Shown: positions 5,879 through 12,475 of the stretch, one piece after another
Layout of the letters: the number at the start of each line of letters is the position of its first letter
How positions within the stretch are numbered: the first letter of the stretch is position 1
Source: an uncultured Balneolaceae bacterium
GTDB lineage: Bacteria > Bacteroidota > Rhodothermia > Balneolales > Balneolaceae
Assembly: GCA_937982515.1 (NCBI GenBank)
Contig: CALJMB010000206.1
Coordinates: 1-13,895 of the forward strand
Reading direction: 5' to 3'
DNA: 13,895 bases
Position numbers and translations under genes: made by a program
The notes under the pieces: generated by a model
The model's database searches: none
What the model was told of the DNA's origin: nothing
The model's input: the letters and a program-made list of their open reading frames with translations, nothing else

Positions 5879-7459
5879 TTAGACACCTTCTTCCATCCAC
5901 TTGCGCCGGCGGGTTTGGTTGCGTTGATACCGGTAGAACCCGTATGCCAGTACAAGCATAACCGGGAGGAATACGTTGAGGTATTTCAGAAAGACCTTGG
6001 TGCCATCTTCCAGGATCGTCAGCGGACGGCTGGTAACGCCTTTGGTACGCAAAGAGATCAGCCCAGTATCGTCTGCCAGCCAATCTATGCTGTTCGCCAT
6101 CAGGCTGATGTTGTCTTCCGGCAGAGGCTGGGCGTGCTGGCCCGCCCCGTTTATTACAAAATCGCCATCCCCGAATACCACGATGGCCGTCTCCTGGCTG
6201 TGTTTCAGCGGCACATCGATCGAATCATGTTCGGCAAACGCCGAAGTAAAAGTACCTTCCAATACAGCTGCCATCGGGATGTGGGCGTGTGCAAAATCCC
6301 GCTGATTCCAGTTTTGCGAAGGATCCAAGTTAAAAGACCCGCTGGAAATTCCGGCCTGGGCGGAACTACTTGCCAGAACCGTCAGCTTTTGGGTGGAATC
6401 GGTCCGGGTAGTATCCAGAGAAGAAACAAACTGAAAGACAGCAGCTTCCAGGCCTTCACTGACAGGATGATCACCAAAAGTGCTTACCAGGGGTATAAAC
6501 GGGTATTCTACCTGATTCACAAAAGTGAATATACCTTGCTGCTGCTGTACCTGAATGGTACTGGCCTGGGCATCACGAACCAGATCGGGGCGTATCGGAA
6601 GGCCATAAGCCGCCGGCAGCCGCTCAACACCCGTATCTAATGGTGTAGCCCACCCCTGCTGAATCTGAGTTCGTATCCTGTTGAGGGCAAATACTGCTTT
6701 ACCCCCGGCCATGATATATTGATCGATTGCCTGCTGTTCAGCTTCCGACACCGGCTGCTCCGGAGCGATGACCAGCAACACTTCTATATCGGCAGGGACC
6801 GAGGTGGTATCCAGGCCGGAGACCTCAATAATCTCGTAGCGCGGATGAAGCTCGTTTATAAGCTGTATCATCTCTTCCTGCGTCGGCTCTCCATGCCCCT
6901 GAAGGAGCCCGATTCTGGGCTTAACCTCTGTCGTCAGCTGTTTAATGGTTCCGGCAATAGTATATTCAAGGCCCGCACCCGGCTGCACAACCGGCACTAC
7001 TTCTCTTTTGTCCTGATAACGAAAAACGGCTCCAAAGTAGGCTCGCTTCTGCGTCATCCTGTCCCGCTCGCGCACATCGATCATTACGGGCCGGATACCT
7101 GCCTGTTGCGCCCTTTGTTCAGCCTCTTCCCCTTCATTGGGATTGACGAATTCATACTCCAGATTCCCGCCGGCATGGGCGCGGAACTCTTCCAGGAAGT
7201 TTGAGAATTCATCTTCAACCCTGCTAAGCTGCGGAGGTAAATCGGCCGAGAAATAAGCGGTTACCGTAATGGGATCATTAAGCGACTCGGCGATGTGCTT
7301 GCTGGCTTCGGACAGCGTATACCGGTTGTCTTCGGTGAGATCGAAGCGTATGATCAGTGTATCGGCCAGTATATTTACCGTTGCCATGATTCCAATCAAT
7401 AACAGCAGTTGCAGTGCTGTTTCACGTCTGTTTTTAAAAAAGCCGTCAAACCACTTCAT
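5879..7459 (-). CDS. Gldg-family protein (ABC-2 transporter auxiliary component)
   Basis: A 526-residue protein anchored at both ends. A membrane helix lies at about 16-36 (LQLLLLIGIMATVNILADTL) and another at about 493-513 (LNVFLPVMLVLAYGFYRY), before a basic tail. After the first helix comes the family signature FDLTEDNRYTLSEASKHIAE and an N-terminal domain to about residue 180. Then follows a Rossmann-like auxiliary domain with IGLLQGHGEPTQEEM (about 190-205), IEVLLVIAPEQPVSEAE, and GDGDFVINGAG (about 445-455). The middle is predicted to be periplasmic. In Flavobacterium GldG works with GldA and GldF as an ABC complex linked to gliding, but close relatives are found in non-gliding bacteria. 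Its start codon overlaps the permease stop by four bases (ATGA), so translation is probably coupled. Confidence 0.88.
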   Translation of the reverse strand: MKWFDGFFKNRRETALQLLLLIGIMATVNILADTLIIRFDLTEDNRYTLSEASKHIAESLNDPITVTAYFSADLPPQLSRVEDEFSNFLEEFRAHAGGNLEYEFVNPNEGEEAEQRAQQAGIRPVMIDVRERDRMTQKRAYFGAVFRYQDKREVVPVVQPGAGLEYTIAGTIKQLTTEVKPRIGLLQGHGEPTQEEMIQLINELHPRYEIIEVSGLDTTSVPADIEVLLVIAPEQPVSEAEQQAIDQYIMAGGKAVFALNRIRTQIQQGWATPLDTGVERLPAAYGLPIRPDLVRDAQASTIQVQQQQGIFTFVNQVEYPFIPLVSTFGDHPVSEGLEAAVFQFVSSLDTTRTDSTQKLTVLASSSAQAGISSGSFNLDPSQNWNQRDFAHAHIPMAAVLEGTFTSAFAEHDSIDVPLKHSQETAIVVFGDGDFVINGAGQHAQPLPEDNISLMANSIDWLADDTGLISLRTKGVTSRPLTILEDGTKVFLKYLNVFLPVMLVLAYGFYRYQRNQTRRRKWMEEGV

Positions 7460-8181
7460 CGCCAGGCCCTCCTTTGCAGTGATGCGGTTGCGAGTAAAAA
7501 GCCCAGGAAGATAAGAGACAATAAATAAACCAGGCTGGATAAATCAATCACGCCCCGGGACATGGTATGGTAATGCTGGTTAAGACTTAAAAATTCAACT
7601 ATACCTGCCAAAGAGGCCGGCAGGATCGTAGCCAGCTGTCCGAAAAGCAGCTGAAAGAAAAATGCGATAAACAGGCTCAGTATAAAAGCGACGATCTGAT
7701 TGTTAGTCAGGCTGGAAGCAAACATGCCGATGCTTGTGTACACCCCGCTCAGAAGCGCTAAAGCCAGATAGCCACTAAACGTTGCCCCGTGATCGATGGG
7801 GCCAAGATTGGCTACCGTCAGGTAGTAGGGAAAGGTAAATGCCAGAGCGATGAGCACAAGCAGCCATGCGGCCAGCCATTTGCCTGCAATAATCTGAAAA
7901 TTGGAAATGGGTTTGGTGACAAGCAGCTCCAGCGTTCCGGTGTTTTCCTCTTCTGCTACCATGCGCATGGTTATGGCGGGAATAAAAAAGAAGAGCGTCC
8001 AAAAGGCGATACCAAAAAAACTGCCCAGCGAAGCCTGACCTACAAAAAAGATGTCGCCTCCGCCGAACAGCCAGGTAAATACGCCACTTAATCCCAGAAA
8101 AACTATGAGCATTATATAGGCTATGAGCGAGTCGAAAAAAGCATTGATTTCTCGCCGGCACAGAATCCAGATCTGATGCAT
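7456..8181 (-). CDS. ABC-2 type transporter permease (GldF-like)
   Basis: A 241-residue integral membrane protein with about six helices, near 20-40, 55-75, 100-122, 137-155, 160-182 and 213-234. It starts MHQIWILCRREINAFFDSLI, the typical cytoplasmic helix of these permeases. The motif around MRMVAEEENTGTLELLVTKP is the classic cytoplasmic segment between the second and third helices that contacts the ATPase. It is the membrane pore partner of the ATPase encoded 8 bp upstream and is coupled to the Gldg-family gene by an ATGA overlap. Substrate is unknown. Length matches GldF of Flavobacterium, and the gene order is compatible. Confidence 0.88.
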   Translation of the reverse strand: MHQIWILCRREINAFFDSLIAYIMLIVFLGLSGVFTWLFGGGDIFFVGQASLGSFFGIAFWTLFFFIPAITMRMVAEEENTGTLELLVTKPISNFQIIAGKWLAAWLLVLIALAFTFPYYLTVANLGPIDHGATFSGYLALALLSGVYTSIGMFASSLTNNQIVAFILSLFIAFFFQLLFGQLATILPASLAGIVEFLSLNQHYHTMSRGVIDLSSLVYLLSLIFLGFLLATASLQRRAWR

Positions 8182-8189
8182 AGGAATGA

Positions 8190-9116
8190 TTAGTTTTCGG
8201 TTAGTTCTCGGAAAATATCTTCCAGGCTGGATTCGATGGGGGTCATTTCAGTTAGTATCCAGCCTTTTTTTACGCAAAGCTTAAAAATATCTTCTCTCGG
8301 GTCGTGCTCCGGGCGGGCATCGACCATCCATGAGTTGGAACCCTTCTCTGCCGGACGGACATCGGCAACGGAGGCCAGCCCCAACAGAGCTTCTTTTGTG
8401 CCCGGATCTTCTGTCCTGATCTGTATCAGCAGCTGATCTGCACCTTTAGCTCTCCTCCTCAATTCCTCTGTTGAGCCATCGGCTACCAGCTCACCCCGGT
8501 TAATGATCAGTATGCGGTCGCAGGTAGCCTCAACCTCTTTGAGGATATGCGAACTGAGCATCACCGTCTTTTTCTGGCCTATCTCTTTTATCAGCGAGCG
8601 AATTTCCACAATCTGGTTCGGGTCCAGCCCGGTTGTCGGCTCATCCAGAATCAATACTTCCGGATCGTGGATCAAAGCCTGCGCCAGCCCCACACGCTGC
8701 CGGTAGCCCTTAGACAGCTCTCCTATATTTTTATGGCGTTCGGGCCCCAGCCCGCACATATCGATCATCTCCCGCACACGGGCCCTCACCTGCTGGCGGG
8801 GAACTTCCTGCAGTTCCGCGGACAGCGTCAGATAATCTACAATAGGCATGTCCGTATAGAGAGGCGTGTTCTCCGGCAGATATCCAATGCGCCGGCGAAT
8901 GGAACGGGAATGATCATGAATGGAATAGCCGTTAAGCGTAACATTGCCTGATGTGGGCTTGAGAAAGCAGGTGATAATTTTCATCGTAGTACTTTTACCT
9001 GCCCCGTTAGGACCGAGAAAGCCCAGAATCTCCCCAGTTTTTACCTCAAATGATATATTATCTATTGCTTTTTGAGAACCGTATGTTTTGGTCAGGTTCG
9101 AAACAGTGATACTCAT
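8190..9116 (-). CDS. ABC transporter ATP-binding protein (GldA-like)
   Basis: A 308-residue nucleotide-binding subunit. Walker A is GPNGAGKST at 35-43, the Q-loop position is an acidic variant (GYLPE, 78-82), the ABC signature is LSKGYRQR at 134-141, Walker B is VLILDEP at 154-160, the D-loop is GLDP, and the switch histidine is H190 in SSHILKEVE. The C-terminal ~85 residues form the extra domain typical of ABC-2 exporters (GADQLLIQIRTEDPG onwards). All catalytic residues are present, so it should hydrolyse ATP for the permease encoded next. It is the first gene of the four-gene operon. ABC ATPases of this type are widespread, so GldA is a likely subfamily rather than a certain identity. Confidence 0.92.
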   Translation of the reverse strand: MSITVSNLTKTYGSQKAIDNISFEVKTGEILGFLGPNGAGKSTTMKIITCFLKPTSGNVTLNGYSIHDHSRSIRRRIGYLPENTPLYTDMPIVDYLTLSAELQEVPRQQVRARVREMIDMCGLGPERHKNIGELSKGYRQRVGLAQALIHDPEVLILDEPTTGLDPNQIVEIRSLIKEIGQKKTVMLSSHILKEVEATCDRILIINRGELVADGSTEELRRRAKGADQLLIQIRTEDPGTKEALLGLASVADVRPAEKGSNSWMVDARPEHDPREDIFKLCVKKGWILTEMTPIESSLEDIFRELTEN

Positions 9117-9567
9117 ATCAATTGTATATTACTGCTGATAATCCCTTATTTTAGACGACTTTATTTAACGGAAAGATTCTTTCTTCCCAAATTAAATCCG
9201 ACGGAATAAACGATAGAATCCATCTTACAATTGTATAATCTTACTGTTTTTTTAACTTTTTTACAAAACCGTTGGCTATAACTTATTGAATACCAGGGCG
9301 GGTGGACCATTAGCCCGGAGAAGCAGATTTGAGGGTAATATGAGACAAATCAATCCAATACCGAAAGCTTTCGGGACACGTTAATTGCCTACGCGCCCCA
9401 GAACAGACACAGAATCTAATGGCAGGTGTCTTCATACCCGCGAGACAGGTAACACTGTTGGCATTGAGCTTTTAAATAAGCTTCTTTCAACACGGACTGC
9501 CGAATGCTGACGACTTCCGCAAACAACCATATTCTAACCAATCAAGGTGTTATTCACCATTCATTTT
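9117..9567. other. Divergent intergenic region with a possible leader peptide and small palindromes
   Basis: About 450 bp lie between the ABC ATPase start and the nth start. There is no gene of normal size. Features seen are the ABC promoter candidate, A/T-rich DNA at 9235-9290, a 14-bp palindrome CCGAAAGCTTTCGG (9361-9374), a small hairpin AGCTT/AAGCT (9467-9482), and a 14-codon frame at 9340-9384 preceded by GAGGG. A TATAAT hexamer at 9233-9238 on the plus strand could be a -10 for nth but has no good -35. I cannot identify a known structured RNA. Confidence 0.5.
9162..9190 (-). promoter_or_regulatory. Candidate promoter of the ABC operon
   Basis: On the minus strand TTGGGA (9185-9190) is followed after exactly 17 bp by TAAATA (9162-9167), about 45 bp before the ATPase start codon. 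The match is fair but imperfect, and only sequence supports it. Confidence 0.3.
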
Positions 9568-10278
9568 ATGTCCACACAATCAAATAGCAAAGAAAACAAG
9601 CTGCCACGGCTGCCAGATAAAAAAGAACAAGAAAAAAACTATGCCAGAGAACTGCTGGACGATCTGTACAGGCATTACCCGGACGCTCACTGTGCCCTGG
9701 ATCACAGAAACGCGTTCGAGCTGCTAATTGCCACCATCCTCAGTGCTCAGTGTACAGACGCCCGGGTTAACAAAGTAACTCCCGCCTTGTTTGAGGCCTA
9801 CCCCACGCCGGAGGCCATGGCAGAGGCGCCCCTGCAGGAACTGGAAGAGCTGGTCAGAACAACAGGTTTTTATCGGAACAAGGCAAAATCGCTTAAGGAA
9901 TCTTCCCGGGCTATAGTGCAGGAACATGGTGGCGAAGTGCCAAGTAATATGAAAGATTTGCTCAGCTTGCGCGGCGTTGCCCGAAAAACAGCCAATGTGG
10001 TACTGGGAAACGCGTTCAACATCAACGATGGGGTTGTAGTAGATACGCATGTAAAACGTTTGGCCAACCGGTTCGGGCTAACTAAAGAGAAGAATAATAC
10101 AGACAAAATAGAACGCGACCTGATGGCGTTATTTCCCAGGGAACATTGGACCAATTTGTCCCATTTAATGATCTATCACGGACGGAACGCCTGCAAAGCT
10201 CGTTTTTCCGAGCCCCCGGATCACCCCGTCTGTGTGAAGTACGGAAAGAACTGTGAATGCAGAAAAATGAGAGGATGA
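9568..10278 (+). CDS. nth: Endonuclease III (DNA glycosylase/AP lyase) with atypical cysteine cluster
   Basis: A 236-residue base-excision-repair enzyme that removes oxidised pyrimidines and cuts the abasic site. Residues 45-65 (FELLIATILSAQCTD) match the family. The helix-hairpin-helix is LLSLRGVARKTANVVL (131-146) with catalytic Lys140, and VVVDTHV holds catalytic Asp159. The iron-sulphur region is unusual: Cys209, Cys222, Cys229, Cys231 give C-x12-C-x6-C-x1-C instead of the usual C-x6-C-x2-C-x5-C. Four cysteines remain but the spacing is changed. I chose the ATG at 9568 because the GTG at 9547 only adds seven residues (MLFTIHF) with no family support. Its 3' end overlaps the next gene by 22 bp. 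Confidence 0.9.
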   Translation: MSTQSNSKENKLPRLPDKKEQEKNYARELLDDLYRHYPDAHCALDHRNAFELLIATILSAQCTDARVNKVTPALFEAYPTPEAMAEAPLQELEELVRTTGFYRNKAKSLKESSRAIVQEHGGEVPSNMKDLLSLRGVARKTANVVLGNAFNINDGVVVDTHVKRLANRFGLTKEKNNTDKIERDLMALFPREHWTNLSHLMIYHGRNACKARFSEPPDHPVCVKYGKNCECRKMRG

Positions 10279-11534
10279 ATAATAAAGCAGGGTTTAAGGA
10301 ATTGATCTTTAATTCCAGAAACGATCCGGTCCCGGGCCTCCGGGGTGACCTGGATATCATCCCGGTAAAAGAAAACGGGCATACGTACCTCTACTTTCAC
10401 GATGTAATGGGCTATGCTACGCCCGATTTTGCGCTGGACAGCCGGGCCTATGCTATTCTTTCGCTGTTGGATGGACGCCGCAGTCTAGAAGATTTTAAAC
10501 CCTATCTCGGCAACGGCACAGACACCCGGCAACTGCTCAGCTATGTGCAATTTCTGGATGAGAACCGGCTATTGTATTCCCCATACTTCAAGAAGTACTC
10601 CGATTTTCTGGAAACAGGGTATGAAGCTACGGATATACACCACTCCAATACAGCCGGAATATCCTATCCTTCTGATCCGGCAGAGGTTCGAAAATTTCTG
10701 GATGAGGCGTTTAACACATTCCATCAAACAGTGCCTCATTCCGGAACCATACGGGGGCTGTATGCTCCTCACATAGATCCCCGTGTAGGTATTGAAAGTT
10801 ATGTACAGGCTTTTGCCCCCCTTCGCGATTTGACCCCCGAACGTGTAGTCATCCTGGCCACTTCACACTATGCCGGGCTCCACCCCCGCACCTATCAGCA
10901 TCGGCCTTTTATCACTACCAAAAAAGATTTCAAACTCCCTCTGGCCACCATCCGCACCGATAAAGAAGCGGTCGGGGAGTTGCTGGATAATGGGCCTGAT
11001 ATCGGTTTAAGCAGCCGGGACCGGGCTCACCGCATCGAGCACAGTATAGAGCTTCACCTGCTGTTTTTGAGCTACCTCTGGAATCACGACTTTAAGATCA
11101 TCCCCATACTGGTTCGGGGTTTTGACGAGCTCTACTATATGGCAAACGGCCATCTTGCCGGACAAGTTGAAAATCTGGGATCGGTATTAAGGAACAAGTT
11201 CGGAAACGACGAAGACACCCTGTTTCTCATCAGCGGAGATCTGGCCCATATAGGGCGAAAGTTCGGAGATGAACAACCGGCACGCGCACTGTTTGATGAG
11301 GTGCGTAACTTCGATCATCAATTCATGCAGTATGCTGCTGAGGGCAATGATACCGGAATGCTTAATCTCATGAAAGAGGCCTATGACCCCTATCGTATTT
11401 GTGGCTTCCCTCCCCTGTACACCTTTCTGAAAACGATGCCCGGGCTCAAGGGGTGCCAGCTCAGCTATGATCTCTGGGATGAGGCGGAGCGGGACAGTGC
11501 GGTAACATTTGGCTCGATACTGTATAGTGAGTAG
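10257..11534 (+). CDS. MEMO1-family protein (AmmeMemoRadiSam system protein B-like) with PqqD-like N-terminal extension
   Basis: A 425-residue protein. Residues about 30-115 look like a small PqqD-like peptide-recognition domain (LDIIPVKENGHTYLYFHD, then FALDSRAYAILSLLDGRRSL). Residues about 160-425 are the MEMO domain, with the conserved metal-site set: His172 (PHIDP), His204 (SHYAG), the EHSIELHL stretch at 261-268, Asp328 and His331 (SGDLAHIG), and Cys382 (ICGFPP). The spacing from His172 to His204 equals that in human MEMO1. The bacterial family is usually encoded with an AMMECR1-like and a radical-SAM protein; neither is in this window, so this copy may be solitary or split. Reaction unknown. 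The ATG at 10257 has GGAAAG eight bases upstream. An alternative ATG at 10275 would overlap the nth stop by four bases (ATGA). Confidence 0.88.
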   Translation: MQKNERMNNKAGFKELIFNSRNDPVPGLRGDLDIIPVKENGHTYLYFHDVMGYATPDFALDSRAYAILSLLDGRRSLEDFKPYLGNGTDTRQLLSYVQFLDENRLLYSPYFKKYSDFLETGYEATDIHHSNTAGISYPSDPAEVRKFLDEAFNTFHQTVPHSGTIRGLYAPHIDPRVGIESYVQAFAPLRDLTPERVVILATSHYAGLHPRTYQHRPFITTKKDFKLPLATIRTDKEAVGELLDNGPDIGLSSRDRAHRIEHSIELHLLFLSYLWNHDFKIIPILVRGFDELYYMANGHLAGQVENLGSVLRNKFGNDEDTLFLISGDLAHIGRKFGDEQPARALFDEVRNFDHQFMQYAAEGNDTGMLNLMKEAYDPYRICGFPPLYTFLKTMPGLKGCQLSYDLWDEAERDSAVTFGSILYSE

Positions 11535-11677
11535 CTATCAGCAAGCTGGGCGGAGCAGGGGGCAATGTCAAGCTTGGGGAATTCAGAATTCAGGAGTCAG
11601 AAGGGGCGTTGAAGCGTTGGGAAAGGCGCGCGCTCCCGGGCCGGGCGATCTGGCCCCTACTCCCGAACCTCCGGTAT

Positions 11678-11799
11678 CGATGAGTACAGGCGTCTTGTAC
11701 GGTCGGTACACACACCTTGTAACGACTAGTACAAGCTCCTTGTACCGGTAGTACAAACACCTTGTATCGATCGGTACAGACACCTTGTACGGTCGGTAC
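11678..11799. repeat. Tandem array of 22-23-bp palindromic units (GTACA...TTGTAC)
   Basis: Five full units and part of a sixth lie head to tail with lengths 23, 22, 23, 22, 23 (starting 11678, 11701, 11723, 11746, 11768, 11791). Each has GTACA near its start and TTGTA(C/T/A) at its end. The third unit carries a perfect hairpin GTACAAG-CTC-CTTGTAC. The alternation gives a higher-order period of 45 bp. The first unit is the most diverged. Possible roles are a binding array for a dimeric protein, since the spacing is close to two helical turns, or a neutral tandem repeat. It is not a CRISPR array because there are no unique spacers. Confidence 0.75.
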
Positions 11800-11856
11800 G
11801 CTGTTCTTTTAAAAAGGGGGGGGTAAAGTGCCCTTCTAAAAGAACAGCGTGTTTTT
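11798..11856 (+). terminator. Strong intrinsic terminator after the nth-MEMO pair
   Basis: ACGCTGTTCTTTTA (11798-11811) pairs perfectly over 14 bp with 11837-11850, and AAGGG/CCCTT adds an inner stem (11814-11818 with 11831-11835). The 3' arm is followed by GTGTTTTT. A run of eight G lies in the inner loop (11816-11823). It is 264 bp after the MEMO stop. On the minus strand it is not followed by a clear T-run. Confidence 0.65.
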
Positions 11857-11922
11857 ACTCTCACTCATGCATGCATTCCATATTCCAGACCGTGCCCCGC
11901 CGAACCCACCCCTTGTTCCCCT

Positions 11923-11942
11923 TCCCGACAGGCCTGTCGGGA
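11923..11942. repeat. 20-bp perfect palindrome
   Basis: TCCCGACAGGCCTGTCGGGA is its own reverse complement. It lies between convergent genes and could act as a small hairpin or a protein site. Palindromes of this form are familiar from intergenic DNA of Bacteroidota-like genomes, from general knowledge. Confidence 0.55.
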
Positions 11943-11985
11943 GAGACGCCTTGCGCAGAAGGCAACGCGTTTCCGCCCCCCGCCA

Positions 11986-12013
11986 CCGCTTACCGCTTAC
12001 TGCTTACTGTTCA
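11986..12013. repeat. Degenerate heptamer tandem repeat abutting the gldC stop
   Basis: Four consecutive 7-bp words (CCGCTTA, CCGCTTA, CTGCTTA, CTGTTCA) run directly into and include the gldC stop codon. Read from gldC it is AACAGTAAGCAGTAAG and so on. It looks like a slippage-generated simple repeat. Confidence 0.6.
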
Positions 12014-12346
12014 CTCCACTATCTCCATCTTTTCGGCGAAGTAGGCGGTGAAATCGCGCATATCTTCGGCCATTTTCGTTTCGTTGGTGGCATTCTCCAG
12101 CGTATCAGCCATGGTAACCAGAGTCTGATGAAAAAAGATCTTCATTTCGTCAACCGTCATCTCTTTGGTCCAAAGGTCCAGCCGCAACGTATCTTTTTTC
12201 TGGTGATCCCACATCGCGAGGATCATAGCTCTGCATTGTGCAATATCCTGGCCCTGCAGATCGCTTGCATCCCAGCGGATGTCGGTGGGGATGTTTTTCT
12301 CGTCTAATTCTACCGTAATATTTATGTCTTTCTTCTGTCGCGCCAT
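12011..12346 (-). CDS. gldC: GldC family gliding-motility-associated protein
   Basis: A 111-residue cytoplasmic-looking protein with no signal peptide. The MARQKKDINITVELDEKNIP start, the IRWDASD stretch, the central MWDHQKKDTLRLDLWTKEM and the VDEMKIFFHQTLVTMADTL segment fit the GldC family, first described from Flavobacterium gliding mutants. There GldC supports gliding, but its biochemical role is unclear, and many carriers do not glide. The ATG at 12346 is preferred over an upstream TTG at 12379 because it gives the family's N-terminus. It lies downstream of ahcY on the same strand, separated by a terminator-like hairpin, so it probably has its own promoter. Confidence 0.82.
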   Translation of the reverse strand: MARQKKDINITVELDEKNIPTDIRWDASDLQGQDIAQCRAMILAMWDHQKKDTLRLDLWTKEMTVDEMKIFFHQTLVTMADTLENATNETKMAEDMRDFTAYFAEKMEIVE

Positions 12347-12387
12347 GATCGTTATACGTTTCTGGGTATAGATAAGCAAATTAAAAG

Positions 12388-12448
12388 GCCACAGATCTCC
12401 ACAGATTAAAATAGGATGGGTCAGTGTTTATCTGTGAAAATCTGTGGC
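12388..12448 (-). terminator. Terminator-like hairpin after ahcY built from repeated CCACAGAT words
   Basis: GCCACAGAT (12388-12396) pairs with ATCTGTGGC (12440-12448), and CACAGAT (12400-12406) pairs with ATCTGTG (12430-12436), leaving a 3x3 internal loop. On the minus strand the 3' arm is followed by TTTTAATTTG, which fits a terminator for ahcY, whose stop is about 28 bp upstream. The repeated words CCACAGAT/ATCTGTGG also look like a dispersed intergenic repeat. Confidence 0.5.
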
Positions 12449-12475
12449 TCAACTTCATCAGCCTAAGCCGGGAAA

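Larger units (their letters stand above)
11535..12010. other. Repeat-rich intergenic region
   Basis: This 476-bp gap lies between the MEMO stop and the gldC stop (convergent genes). It contains the tandem palindrome array (11678-11799), a strong terminator hairpin (11798-11856), a 20-bp perfect palindrome (11923-11942) and a heptamer array (11986-12013). Two open frames here (11509-11751 plus, 11583-11864 minus) are by-products of the repeat and of the terminator sequence. I see no gene. Confidence 0.75.

Noticed and set aside
5739..6083. 114-codon minus-strand frame overlapping the 3' end of the Gldg-family gene
   Set aside because: It is out of frame with a well-supported family member and ends inside the palindromic repeat.
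5915..7204. Plus-strand frames of 241 and 161 codons inside the Gldg-family gene
   Set aside because: They are opposite a gene with clear family signatures at both ends and show no domain of their own.
9290..9500. 6S RNA, SRP RNA or another known structured RNA upstream of nth
   Set aside because: Only short isolated hairpins are visible and the hallmark sequences of those RNAs are missing.
11678..11799. CRISPR array
   Set aside because: Units abut with no unique spacers, repeats are diverged, and no cas gene is present.
11583..11864. 93-codon minus-strand frame with 15-residue repeats (YRPYK...DTR)
   Set aside because: The repeats are the translation of the 45-bp DNA period, and the frame also crosses the terminator hairpin and its homopolymer run, so it is most likely not coding.
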